Of a DNA stretch of 64,000 bases, positions 1 to 7,403 are shown one piece after another. The first letter of the stretch is position 1; every line of letters starts with the position of its first letter. A program made the translations under genes and the position numbers. The notes under the pieces were generated by a model. The model was not told the DNA's origin. It saw only the letters and a program-made list of their open reading frames with translations, and ran no database searches. Origin of the DNA: Actinoplanes nipponensis (GTDB taxonomy: Bacteria; Actinomycetota; Actinomycetes; Mycobacteriales; Micromonosporaceae); assembly GCF_016862275.1 (NCBI RefSeq), contig NZ_BOMQ01000065.1:123491-187490 (forward strand), given 5' to 3'.

Positions 1-293
1 GACAGCGGCGCCTCGGCGGCCAGGACCTTCATCAGGTACGGCAGGCGGGGGCCGAACTCGTCCACGACCTCCGCCCCGAGCTGGCCCTTCGGGTCGTCAC
101 CGATCAGCGCCGCCAGGCTGACCGGCCCGTCCGGCCCGGTCACCGTGGACGGGTCGCCCGGGTGGGCGCCCAGCCACAGCTCGGCCTCGGGGGCGTCGCT
201 GGGCGCCGGCCGGCCCTGGAGCCCGGCGATCGCGCTGCGCGAGCCCCAGGCGTACGGGCGGATGACGCCGCGCAGTGGGAGAACAGCAGCCAC
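1..293 (-). CDS. manA: Mannose-6-phosphate isomerase class I (N-terminal part)
   Basis: The gene runs off the left edge, so only about the first 97 residues are present. The translation from a GTG at 293 begins VAVLPLRGVIRPYAWGS and continues with AELWLGAHPGDPS and LPYLMKVL, the N-terminal signature of type I phosphomannose isomerases, which interconvert fructose-6-P and mannose-6-P with zinc. An in-frame TAA lies 21 bases upstream and no other start codon intervenes, so the start is secure. It is the last visible gene of a minus-strand series (manB, Trm112, SIS isomerase, CDF transporter, manA) that supplies mannose phosphates for GDP-mannose. The mycobacterial equivalent is Rv3255c. Confidence 0.9.
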   Translation of the reverse strand, partial: MAAVLPLRGVIRPYAWGSRSAIAGLQGRPAPSDAPEAELWLGAHPGDPSTVTGPDGPVSLAALIGDDPKGQLGAEVVDEFGPRLPYLMKVLAAEAPL

Positions 294-314
294 AGCCGCC
301 CCCGTCCGTGAGAG

Positions 315-1280
315 TTACGCCGTCGCCGGCTGCGTGCCGGCGTCGGCCGCCGACACCGCCCCGGCCTGCGGGCTGTAGATGTCGGGCTCGAGGTAGATGA
401 CCCGGGCGATGGGCAGCGCCTCGCGGATCCGGGCCTCGGTCTCGTTGATGTGCCGGGCGACGTCCGCCGCCCGCTCCGAGGGCTGCACGGCGATCTTGGC
501 CGCCACCAGCAGCTCCTCGGGGCCCAGGTGCAGCGTCTTCATGTGGATGATGCGCTCGACCCCGGGGCCGGCCATGATCGCCTGCTCGATCGTGGTCACG
601 TCCTCCGGGTTGGCGCCCTCGCCGAGCAGCAGGCTCTTGGTCTCCAGGGCCAGCACGACGGCGATGGCCACCAGCAGCAGGCCGATCGCCGCGGTGCCGA
701 TGCCGTCCCACACGCCGTCGCCGGTGATCAGCGTCAGCGTGACGCCGAACAGCGCGAACACCAGGCCGACGAGCGCGCCGGCGTCCTCGAGCAGCACGAC
801 CGGCAGCTCGGGGGCCTTGGCGCGGCGCACGAAGTTGACCCACGAGATCTTGCCGCGGGTGTGGTTGGACTCCACGATCGCCGTACGGAACGAGTAGCTC
901 TCCAGCCCGATCGCGACGAGCAGCACCACGATGGGCACCCACTGCCAGGCGTCGATCGGCTCGGGGTGCTGGATCTTGTGGTACGCCTCGTACAGCGCGA
1001 AGAGGCCGCCCACGCTGAACAGCACGATCGAGACGATGAACGCGTAGATGTAGCGTTCCCGGCCGTACCCGAAGGGGTGCTCCGGGGTGGCCCGGCGCTG
1101 CGCCCGCTTGCCGCCGAGCAGCAGCAGGGCCTGGTTGCCGGAGTCGGCGACCGAGTGGATCGACTCGGCCAGCATCGACGACGAGCCGGTCAGCAGCCAG
1201 GCGACGAACTTGGTGGCCGCGATGCCGAGGTTGGCCCCCAGCGCCGCGATGATCGCCCTGGTGCCGCCACCCGCACTCAC
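315..1280 (-). CDS. Cation diffusion facilitator family transporter
   Basis: This 321-residue integral membrane protein has about six hydrophobic segments. Segment 2 carries the CDF metal-site pattern HSVAD (His and Asp four residues apart), and a later segment contains LLEDAGALVG with a second acidic site. The C-terminal 90 residues form the cytoplasmic domain typical of Zn/Fe/Mn efflux proteins. The start is GTG and overlaps the stop of the upstream SIS gene as GTGA, so the two are probably translationally coupled. The cation cannot be told from sequence. Its place inside a mannose-phosphate operon is unusual: ManA is zinc-dependent and ManB magnesium-dependent, but a functional link is only a guess. 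Confidence 0.88.
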   Translation of the reverse strand: MSAGGGTRAIIAALGANLGIAATKFVAWLLTGSSSMLAESIHSVADSGNQALLLLGGKRAQRRATPEHPFGYGRERYIYAFIVSIVLFSVGGLFALYEAYHKIQHPEPIDAWQWVPIVVLLVAIGLESYSFRTAIVESNHTRGKISWVNFVRRAKAPELPVVLLEDAGALVGLVFALFGVTLTLITGDGVWDGIGTAAIGLLLVAIAVVLALETKSLLLGEGANPEDVTTIEQAIMAGPGVERIIHMKTLHLGPEELLVAAKIAVQPSERAADVARHINETEARIREALPIARVIYLEPDIYSPQAGAVSAADAGTQPATA

Positions 1281-2500
1281 TGGAGTCCCTCCGGCATGAG
1301 GTTGCTGAGCTCCTTCATCTCGTTGATGGCCGGCACGGCCATCGGGTCCAGGCCGTGGGCCAGCGCCAGGTAGATGGACGCGAAGTCGGGCACCGCGACC
1401 AGCGAGGCCAGCCGCTCCAGGGCGGAGCCGCCCTCAGCGGTGACCACGTCGCAGCGCACGCCGCGGCGTTCCGCCAGGGTCTGCACCGCGTCCGCGCGGC
1501 GCTCCTCCACGGCGACCGGCTCGTCGGCCTCGTCCTCGGGGTTGAGGCCGCCGTCGCGCAGCACCACCAGGCGCAGCCGGGTGGAATTCTCCTCCTCGGC
1601 GTCGGGGTCGGCGAAGATGTCGCGCGACGACTCGGCCAGGCCGCCGAACGGCCCGTCGAGCAGCCCGACCCGGCCGCGGCCGGCCTCGCCGAGCGCGCCG
1701 GCCATCACCGGGTAGCGGGCGTTGGCGGCCAGGGTGTCGGCGAAGCGCCGGGCGGCGACGGTGGCGAGCGGCGACGAGCCCCACACGATGGGGATCGAGC
1801 CGGCCAGGCCCAGCGCCAGCGACTTCGCCGGGTTGACGAAGGACTCGGCCCCCGCACGGCAGCGCTCGGCGTCGGCGTCCAGGCGGGCGGCCGTCTCGGC
1901 CAGGTCGGCCTCGTTGACCTTGACCAGCCCCAGGCTGCGGGCGGCCAGCAGCACCGGCACGGCCAGGCCCCACAGGCTGGCCCGGGCCGGGGCGCGCCGC
2001 GGCACCGGGATGAACGGCGCCCGGGCCCGCTCGGCCATGGCCTGCAGCTCGGAGTCGGGGTTGCCGATGGCCACCAGGCGCGCGCCGCGGCGGGCGGCGG
2101 CGTCCGCGGCGGCCAGCGCCTCGGGGCTGCGACCGCTGGCGGACACGGCGATGACCACGTCGGCCGCGCCGACCCAGCCGGGCACGCCCGCGCTGCGGTG
2201 CCCGATGACCGGGACCGGGCAGCGGGGACCGGCCACGGTGGCCAGGATGTTGCCGGTCAGCCCGGCGGTGCCGATGCCGGCGACCACGACGGCGCGGGGC
2301 CGGCCCTCGTCGGCGAGCGCGCTCAGGTTGGCCTCGGCGGCCAGCGCGGCCGACTCGCGGACCTGGGCGCCGGCCGACGCGGTGGCCCGCAGCATGCCGC
2401 CCGGGTCGCTCTCTAGCATCGCCTTCTCGTCCTCGAGCAGCGCCTCGTCGGCCTCCCGGCGGCCGGTCAGGCCGGTCCCGCCCTCCCTCGGCGCGGCCAT
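1277..2500 (-). CDS. SIS-domain phosphosugar isomerase (PGI/PMI C-terminal type)
   Basis: The 407-residue protein is the actinobacterial relative of bifunctional phosphoglucose/phosphomannose isomerases (position of Rv3256c in mycobacteria). Its sugar-isomerase core has VVVAGIGTAGLTGN near residue 70 and VVIAVSASGRSPEALAAA near residue 115, the phosphosugar-binding loops. The C-terminal half resembles the bacterial PGI C-terminal domain, including FNxxS-like and HGLDP elements. The ATG at 2500 overlaps the TGA of the Trm112 gene by one base (TGATG), which decides this start over a longer reading frame that would run through that gene. Whether it still has isomerase activity in actinobacteria is unclear. 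Confidence 0.85.
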   Translation of the reverse strand: MAAPREGGTGLTGRREADEALLEDEKAMLESDPGGMLRATASAGAQVRESAALAAEANLSALADEGRPRAVVVAGIGTAGLTGNILATVAGPRCPVPVIGHRSAGVPGWVGAADVVIAVSASGRSPEALAAADAAARRGARLVAIGNPDSELQAMAERARAPFIPVPRRAPARASLWGLAVPVLLAARSLGLVKVNEADLAETAARLDADAERCRAGAESFVNPAKSLALGLAGSIPIVWGSSPLATVAARRFADTLAANARYPVMAGALGEAGRGRVGLLDGPFGGLAESSRDIFADPDAEEENSTRLRLVVLRDGGLNPEDEADEPVAVEERRADAVQTLAERRGVRCDVVTAEGGSALERLASLVAVPDFASIYLALAHGLDPMAVPAINEMKELSNLMPEGLQ

Positions 2501-2682
2501 CAGGAGGCCTTTCCCTCGGTGATCGCCTCGTCCAGGAGCAGAACCGGGATGTCGTCCCGCACCGGGAAGACGCGGTGGCACTCGGTGCAGGTCAGCGTCT
2601 GCGCGCCGGCGTCGTACTCCAGCGGCGCGTGGTGTGTGTCCGGGCAGGCCAGAATCTCCAGCAGCTGCGGGTCGAGGGCCAC
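2500..2682 (-). CDS. Trm112 family zinc-ribbon protein
   Basis: This 60-residue protein reads LLEILACPDTHHAPLEY near its start and LTCTECHRVFPVRDDIPVLL further on. That is the Trm112/YcaR pattern, with CP...H in the first half and CxxC followed by FPVxDDIPxLL in the second. Bacterial members are small partners that activate or stabilise other enzymes, often methyltransferases. The GTG at 2682 is chosen because AAGGAG lies 7-8 bases upstream and the family consensus begins here. It sits between manB and the SIS isomerase, as in many actinobacteria, and is coupled to the isomerase. Confidence 0.88.
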   Translation of the reverse strand: MALDPQLLEILACPDTHHAPLEYDAGAQTLTCTECHRVFPVRDDIPVLLLDEAITEGKAS

Positions 2683-2728
2683 CGAACGGCTCCTTAAGCG
2701 TGCGCGGGCATTGCGGAACCAGGTGATC

Positions 2729-4108
2729 CTAACCGCGAACGATACCGAGCACCCGGTCACGCACGGCGGCCATCCGGTCCGGCTTGCCGGCCTCCACGTT
2801 CAGCCGCAGCAGCGGCTCGGTGTTGGAGGCGCGCAGGTTGAACCAGGCGCCGTCGCTCAGCAGCACGGTCATGCCGTCCAACTCGTCGAAGGTGGCGTCG
2901 GAGAACGCGGCCCGCACCTCGGCCACCTTGGCGGCCGCGTCGGCAACCGTGCTGTTGATCTCACCCGAGGCGCTGTAGCGCTCGAACTCCGCCGCGAACT
3001 GCGACAGCGGCTGCCCCTGGCCACCGAGGGCGGCCAGCACGTGCATCGCGGCGAGCATGCCGGTGTCGGCGAACCAGAAGTCGCGGAAGTAGTAGTGCGC
3101 GGAGTGCTCGCCGCCGAACACCGCGTTGGTCCGGGCCATCTCGGCCTTGATGAAGGAGTGGCCGACCCGGCTGCGGACCGCCACGCCGCCGTTCTCGGCG
3201 ATGATCTCGGGCACCGCGGCGGAGGTGATCACGTTGTGGATGACCGTGCTGCCCGGGAACTTGGCCAGCTCGCGCTTGGCCACCAGCGCGGTGATCGCCG
3301 ACGGGGAGACCGGGTCGCCGTTCTCGTCCACCACGAAGCAGCGGTCGGCGTCGCCGTCGAACGCCAGGCCCAGGTCGGCGCCGTGCTCGCGGACGGCCGC
3401 CTGCAGGTCGACCAGGTTGGCCGGGTCCAGCGGGTTGGCCTCGTGGTTGGGGAAGGAGCCGTCCAGCTCGAAGTAGAGCGGCACGATCTCCAGCGGCAGC
3501 GCGCTGAGCTCCTGGTCGCCGAGCACGGCCGGCACGGTGTACCCGCCCATGCCGTTGCCCGCGTCGACGACGACCTTGAGCGGCCGGATGCCGGAGAGGT
3601 CGACCAGGCCGCGCAGGTGCCGGGCGTAGTCGGCGAGCAGGTTGCGGTGCTCGATCGCCGGCGGCACCTCGGCCACCGCGTCGAGGTCGTTCAGCAGCTC
3701 CTCGGCCCGCTGGCGGACGATGACCAGGCCGCTGTCCTGGCCCACCGGGCGGGCGCCGGCCCGGCACAGCTTGATGCCGTTGTACTGCGCCGGGTTGTGG
3801 CTGGCGGTGAACATGGCGCCGGGCAGGCCGAGCACCCCGGAGGCGTAGTAGAGCTGGTCGGTGGAGCCGAGACCGATGTGCACGACCGTGGCGCCCGCCG
3901 AGTTGACCCCGGCGGCGAAGGCGGCGGCCAGCGCGGGGCCGGTCTCGCGCATGTCGTGGGCCAGCACGATCCGGTCCGCGTCGTCGCCCGCCTCCCGGAG
4001 CATCTCGACGAAGGCCGTGCCCAGGGCGCGGGCCACGGTCTCGTTGAGCTGGTCGGGCACAACGCCACGAACGTCGTAGGCCTTGACGAGCTCGGACAGA
4101 TCAGACAA
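2729..4108 (-). CDS. manB: Phosphomannomutase/phosphoglucomutase
   Basis: The 459-residue enzyme converts mannose-6-P to mannose-1-P (and often the glucose equivalents). The phosphoserine loop is TASHNPAQYNG with Ser103, the Mg-binding loop is DGDADR near residue 250, the sugar-binding loop is GGEHSAH near 320, and the phosphate-binding end is RASNTEPLLRLNVE near 430. All four domains are present and the length is typical. The start codon is TTG at 4108 with AGGAG six bases upstream; no ATG or GTG fits. It heads the manB-Trm112-SIS-CDF-manA series and works with manC at 22 kb to make GDP-mannose for glycans. Confidence 0.93.
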   Translation of the reverse strand: MSDLSELVKAYDVRGVVPDQLNETVARALGTAFVEMLREAGDDADRIVLAHDMRETGPALAAAFAAGVNSAGATVVHIGLGSTDQLYYASGVLGLPGAMFTASHNPAQYNGIKLCRAGARPVGQDSGLVIVRQRAEELLNDLDAVAEVPPAIEHRNLLADYARHLRGLVDLSGIRPLKVVVDAGNGMGGYTVPAVLGDQELSALPLEIVPLYFELDGSFPNHEANPLDPANLVDLQAAVREHGADLGLAFDGDADRCFVVDENGDPVSPSAITALVAKRELAKFPGSTVIHNVITSAAVPEIIAENGGVAVRSRVGHSFIKAEMARTNAVFGGEHSAHYYFRDFWFADTGMLAAMHVLAALGGQGQPLSQFAAEFERYSASGEINSTVADAAAKVAEVRAAFSDATFDELDGMTVLLSDGAWFNLRASNTEPLLRLNVEAGKPDRMAAVRDRVLGIVRG

Positions 4109-4203
4109 AGGTCACTCCTCGGCACGATGTTCGACCCGCCGACCCTAGCGGAGCTGCCACGACCGCCGGGTCGCAACGGCGTGGCGTCACCGTGTCGGGA
4201 CTG

Positions 4204-4881
4204 TTACATCCCGGTCGACCCGCCGAGCAGGGCGTCGCGGCAGGCCCGGTCGGCCGCCCGGGTCGTCTCCGGCAGCCGGAACCGCGGGGTCAGCGCCAGG
4301 GTCAGCGCGCACGCGGAGTCCAGGTCCATCCGATGCCCGACGGAGACGAAGACGGGCTTCACGCCGTCCCGGGTACGCAGCACCGCCCCCACGGTCTGCC
4401 CGGCGTCGACCAGGTCGGACCGGTCACCCCGGCGCTCGCCCGGCCCCGTCCAGCGGCCGACCAGCGGGGTCTTGCCGACGCCGAAGGACGGCCGGCCGGT
4501 GAGCACACCCAGGTGGCAGGCCAGCCCGAACCGCCGCGGATGGGCCAGCCCGTGACCGTCGCAGACGAGCACCTCGGGCCGCACGGTGAGCCGGTCCAGG
4601 GCCGCCAGCAGCGCCGGGATCTCCCGGAAGGCGAACAGCCCGGGCACGTACGGGAAAGCCGCCCGGCCCTGCACCACGGCGGTGTCGACGACCCGGTGGT
4701 CCGCGGCGTCCAGCACGACGATCGCGGCGGCCAGGCGCTCGCCGTCCTCGTGATAGGCCACGTCGAGACCGGCGACGGTCGCCGGCCGGGCGGGCCCGGG
4801 GCCGCCGAGCAGCCGGGGGCGCAGGGCGTCCTGCACGGCCAGCGCTTGTTCTTCGGTACGCGGCCAGTCGTCGTCGGTCAC
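4204..4881 (-). CDS. nfi: Endonuclease V (deoxyinosine 3' endonuclease)
   Basis: The 225-residue protein has all the Endo V blocks in order: VAGLDVAY with the first catalytic Asp, FPYVPGLFAFRE (the PYxPGxxxFRE wedge motif), VLVCDGHGLAHPRRFGLACHLG with the second Asp, and FGVGKTPLVG. It nicks DNA or RNA at inosine in repair of deaminated adenine. The start is GTG at 4881, leaderless: TAGCGT ends six bases before it, and there is no Shine-Dalgarno sequence. It is the first gene of the segment that breaks the manB-DUF3499 gene order and is probably monocistronic. Confidence 0.92.
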   Translation of the reverse strand: MTDDDWPRTEEQALAVQDALRPRLLGGPGPARPATVAGLDVAYHEDGERLAAAIVVLDAADHRVVDTAVVQGRAAFPYVPGLFAFREIPALLAALDRLTVRPEVLVCDGHGLAHPRRFGLACHLGVLTGRPSFGVGKTPLVGRWTGPGERRGDRSDLVDAGQTVGAVLRTRDGVKPVFVSVGHRMDLDSACALTLALTPRFRLPETTRAADRACRDALLGGSTGM

Positions 4882-4887
4882 GCCGAG

Positions 4888-4893
4888 ACGCTA
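4888..4893 (-). promoter_or_regulatory. -10 element of leaderless endonuclease V gene
   Basis: On the minus strand TAGCGT is followed by six bases and then the GTG start at 4881, so the transcript should begin at or next to the start codon. Confidence 0.55.
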
Positions 4894-4912
4894 ACGCAGC
4901 GGCGGCCGGGCC

Positions 4913-5239
4913 TCAGGCCGCGTGGCCGCTCTGCGCCGCATGCGCGATGGCCCGGCGCAGCACGGACAGGGACACGGCCTGGTCGCCGGCCATCCGTTCG
5001 GTCAACGCCACCTCGATCCACTGGCGGACCAGGTGCGAATACGGCACGCCCTCCTGGGCGGCCGCCTCCCGGATCCGCTGCGCGAGAACGGGCGGCACCC
5101 GCAGACCCAGCGCCACCATCGGTTCGGCCTCCGGAACGGGTGGCAGCTGCACCGCGGCGGTCTCGTCGTAAGCCACCTCACCGCGGCCGAACGCCGTGGC
5201 GGCGTCGATGATCTGCTGCTCGCTGTACCCGTCGGTCAT
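4913..5239 (-). CDS. Ribbon-helix-helix antitoxin-like protein
   Basis: The 108-residue protein has a C-terminal segment GLRVPPVLAQRIREAAAQEG followed by VPYSHLVRQWIEVALTER, the beta-strand plus two-helix layout of CopG/MetJ-type DNA-binding antitoxins. The N-terminal 45 residues are acidic and presumably bind a toxin. The start at 5239 is set by GGAGG seven bases upstream and by an ATGA overlap with the preceding toxin-like ORF. This toxin-then-antitoxin order with coupling is that of BrnT/BrnA-type and similar pairs. The toxin reading frame appears truncated, so this may be an orphaned antitoxin or a transcription factor. Confidence 0.7.
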   Translation of the reverse strand: MTDGYSEQQIIDAATAFGRGEVAYDETAAVQLPPVPEAEPMVALGLRVPPVLAQRIREAAAQEGVPYSHLVRQWIEVALTERMAGDQAVSLSVLRRAIAHAAQSGHAA

Positions 5240-5466
5240 GACGTCGCCTCCCATGCCTCGAACCGCGCCAGCTCGGGCGGGGTCATCTCCCTGGCCCCGA
5301 TGATCTGCTGCTCCAGCCCGGCGAGCAGGCGCACCGCGACGATCAGCGGGCGTCCGGACGCCGTCCGTCCCGAGACGGTCAGGAAGCGTACAACGATTGT
5401 TGAACGGCGGGATACCGGTGGCCCGGCCACGGGTGGTTGCCTCCCCGTGGCCGGGCCGCCGGTCAC
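5236..5466 (-). pseudogene. C-terminal remnant of a BrnT-like toxin
   Basis: The open frame carries GRTASGRPLIVAVRLL and IIGAREMTPPELARFEAWE, which resemble the C-terminal half of BrnT-type ribonuclease toxins (strand followed by 'ISAREMT..E...YE'). The N-terminal half of the fold is missing. The region where it should lie is occupied by the end of the DUF779 gene and a perfect 14-bp terminator stem (5420-5457). The only in-frame start is a GTG at 5466 overlapping the DUF779 stop, and translation from there would read through the hairpin as a Pro/Gly stretch. It is probably a decayed toxin next to a surviving antitoxin. An alternative is a divergent short toxin with an unrecognised start. Confidence 0.5.
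5420..5457 (-). terminator. Perfect 14-bp hairpin after the DUF779 gene
   Basis: The arms ggcccggccacggg (5420-5433) and its exact complement (5444-5457) flank a 10-base loop, just after the stop of the aldehyde dehydrogenase operon's last gene. No U-tract follows, as is usual in high-GC actinobacteria. Confidence 0.7.
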
Positions 5467-5837
5467 GACGCCAGCGCCGCCAGCTCCTCCGGCGTGAGCA
5501 TCCGGCTGCGGATCAGGAAGCGCACCCCCTCAGGCGCCTCCAGACTGAAGCCGCTGCCGCGGCCCGGCACCACGTCCACCGTGAGGTGGGTGTGCTTCCA
5601 GGCCTCGAACTGCGAGGTGCTCATCCAGAAGGAGATCGGCTCCGGTACGCCGTCGATGTGCAGCTCCTCGAGCAGCACGTCGCTGCCGCCGGTGCGGAAC
5701 TCGCCCTCGAGGTAACACATCGGGGCGCTGCCGTCGCAGCAACCGCCCGACTGATGGAACATCAGCGGGCCGTGCTGCCCCCGCAGCGACCGCATCAGCT
5801 CGGCCGCCGCGGGTGTCACGTCCACTCGCGCGCCCAT
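5463..5837 (-). CDS. DUF779 protein linked to aldehyde dehydrogenase
   Basis: The 124-residue protein belongs to DUF779, a family almost always encoded beside NAD-dependent acetaldehyde dehydrogenases. It has a cysteine cluster SGGCCDGSAPMCY near residues 31-43 and the pattern FWMSTSQFEAWKHTHLTVDVVPGRGSGFSLE, and is likely a small metal- or thiol-containing accessory protein. It starts three bases after the dehydrogenase stop and is the last gene of the regulator-dehydrogenase-DUF779 operon. Its biochemical role is not known. The start is ATG at 5837. Confidence 0.85.
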   Translation of the reverse strand: MGARVDVTPAAAELMRSLRGQHGPLMFHQSGGCCDGSAPMCYLEGEFRTGGSDVLLEELHIDGVPEPISFWMSTSQFEAWKHTHLTVDVVPGRGSGFSLEAPEGVRFLIRSRMLTPEELAALAS

Positions 5838-5840
5838 GGC

Positions 5841-7364
5841 CTAGAAGAACCCCATGGCCTTGGGCGAGTAGCTGACCAGCAGGTTCTTGGTCTGCTGGTA
5901 GTGGTCCAGCATCATCTTGTGGTTCTCCCGGCCGATGCCGGACTGCTTGTAGCCACCGAACGCGGCGTGCGCCGGGTACAGGTGGTAGCAGTTGGTCCAC
6001 ACCCGGCCCGCCTTGATCGCCCGTCCGGCCCGGTACGCGGTGTTCATGTCCCGGGTCCACAGGCCCGCGCCGAGGCCGTACAGGGTGTCGTTGGCGGTCT
6101 TGATCGCGTCGGCGTAGTCGGTGAACGAGGTCACCGAGACCACCGGGCCGAAGATCTCCTCCTGGAAGATCCGCATCGAGTTCGAGCCCTCGAAGACGGT
6201 CGGCTGCACGTAGTAGCCGCCGGCCAGGTCGCCGCCGAGGTCCGCGCGGGCGCCGCCGATCAGCACCTTGGCGCCCTCCTGCCGGCCGATGTCGAGGTAG
6301 GACAGGATCTTCTCGAGCTGGTCGTTGGAGGCCTGCGCGCCGACCTGGGTGTCGGTGTCCAGCGGGTTGCCCTGCTTCATGTTCTCCACGCGCTTGACGC
6401 CCGCGGCCAGGAAGTCGGAGTAGTGGCCCTGCTGGATCAGCGCCCGCGACGGGCAGGTGCAGACCTCGCCCTGGTTGAGGGCGAACATCGAGAAGCCCTC
6501 GAGCGCCTTGTCCATGAAGTCGTCGTCGTGCGCGCTGACGTCGTCGAAGAAGATGTTCGGGCTCTTGCCGCCGAGCTCCAGGGTCACCGGGATGATGTTC
6601 TCGGCGGCGTACTGCATGATCAGCCGGCCGGTGGTGGTCTCGCCGGTGAACGCCACCTTGGCCACCCGGTTCGAGCTGGCCAGCGGCTTGCCGGCCTCGA
6701 CGCCGAAGCCGTTGACGATGTTCACCACGCCCGGCGGCAGCAGGTCGGCGATCAGCGACATCCAGTAGTGGATCGAGGCCGGGGTCTGCTCGGCCGGCTT
6801 GAGCACGACCGCGTTGCCGGCGGCCAGCGCGGGCGCCAGCTTCCAGACCGCCATCAGGATCGGGAAGTTCCACGGGATGATCTGCGCGACCACGCCGAGC
6901 GGCTCGTGGAAGTGGTAGGCCACGGTGTCGTCGTCGATCTCGCCGAGGGTGCCCTCCTGGGCCCGCAGCGCGCCGGCGAAGTAGCGGAAGTGGTCGATGG
7001 CCAGCGGGATGTCCGCGGCCATGGTCTCGCGGACCGGCTTGCCGTTCTCCCACGTCTCGGCCACCGCGAGCTGCTCGAGGTTGGCCTCCATGCGGTCGGC
7101 GATCTTGTTGAGGATGGTGGCCCGCTCGGCCACGGAGGTCCGGCCCCAGGCGTCGGCCGCGCCGTGGGCGGCGTCGAGGGCCCGCTCCACGTCGTCGGCG
7201 GTGCCGCGGGCGATCTCACAGAAGTTCCGGCCGTTGACCGGCGAGGGGTTCTCGAAGTACTGGCCCTTGACGGGCGGTACGTACTCGCCACCGATCCAGT
7301 GGTCGTAGCGGGACTCGTAGTTGACGATCGCGCCGTCGGATCCGGGCGGGGAGTAGATGGCCAT
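5841..7364 (-). CDS. Acetaldehyde-type NAD-dependent aldehyde dehydrogenase
   Basis: The 507-residue enzyme is a full-length class I/II aldehyde dehydrogenase of the ExaC/AldB (acetaldehyde) type. It shows the cofactor-site PWNFPILMAVWKLAPALAAGN, the catalytic Glu loop LELGGKSPNIFF, and the catalytic cysteine in NQGEVCTCPSRALI near residue 300, where two cysteines sit two residues apart as in this subgroup. The C-terminal HAAFGGYKQSGIGRE substrate/oligomer motif is present. It oxidises acetaldehyde or related short aldehydes to acids, for example in ethanol use. The GAF-domain regulator gene lies directly upstream and DUF779 directly downstream. Confidence 0.92.
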   Translation of the reverse strand: MAIYSPPGSDGAIVNYESRYDHWIGGEYVPPVKGQYFENPSPVNGRNFCEIARGTADDVERALDAAHGAADAWGRTSVAERATILNKIADRMEANLEQLAVAETWENGKPVRETMAADIPLAIDHFRYFAGALRAQEGTLGEIDDDTVAYHFHEPLGVVAQIIPWNFPILMAVWKLAPALAAGNAVVLKPAEQTPASIHYWMSLIADLLPPGVVNIVNGFGVEAGKPLASSNRVAKVAFTGETTTGRLIMQYAAENIIPVTLELGGKSPNIFFDDVSAHDDDFMDKALEGFSMFALNQGEVCTCPSRALIQQGHYSDFLAAGVKRVENMKQGNPLDTDTQVGAQASNDQLEKILSYLDIGRQEGAKVLIGGARADLGGDLAGGYYVQPTVFEGSNSMRIFQEEIFGPVVSVTSFTDYADAIKTANDTLYGLGAGLWTRDMNTAYRAGRAIKAGRVWTNCYHLYPAHAAFGGYKQSGIGRENHKMMLDHYQQTKNLLVSYSPKAMGFF

Positions 7365-7403
7365 GCGCGTGTCCTCCGTACCTGGTTCGGATGCGGAGTG
7401 ACG

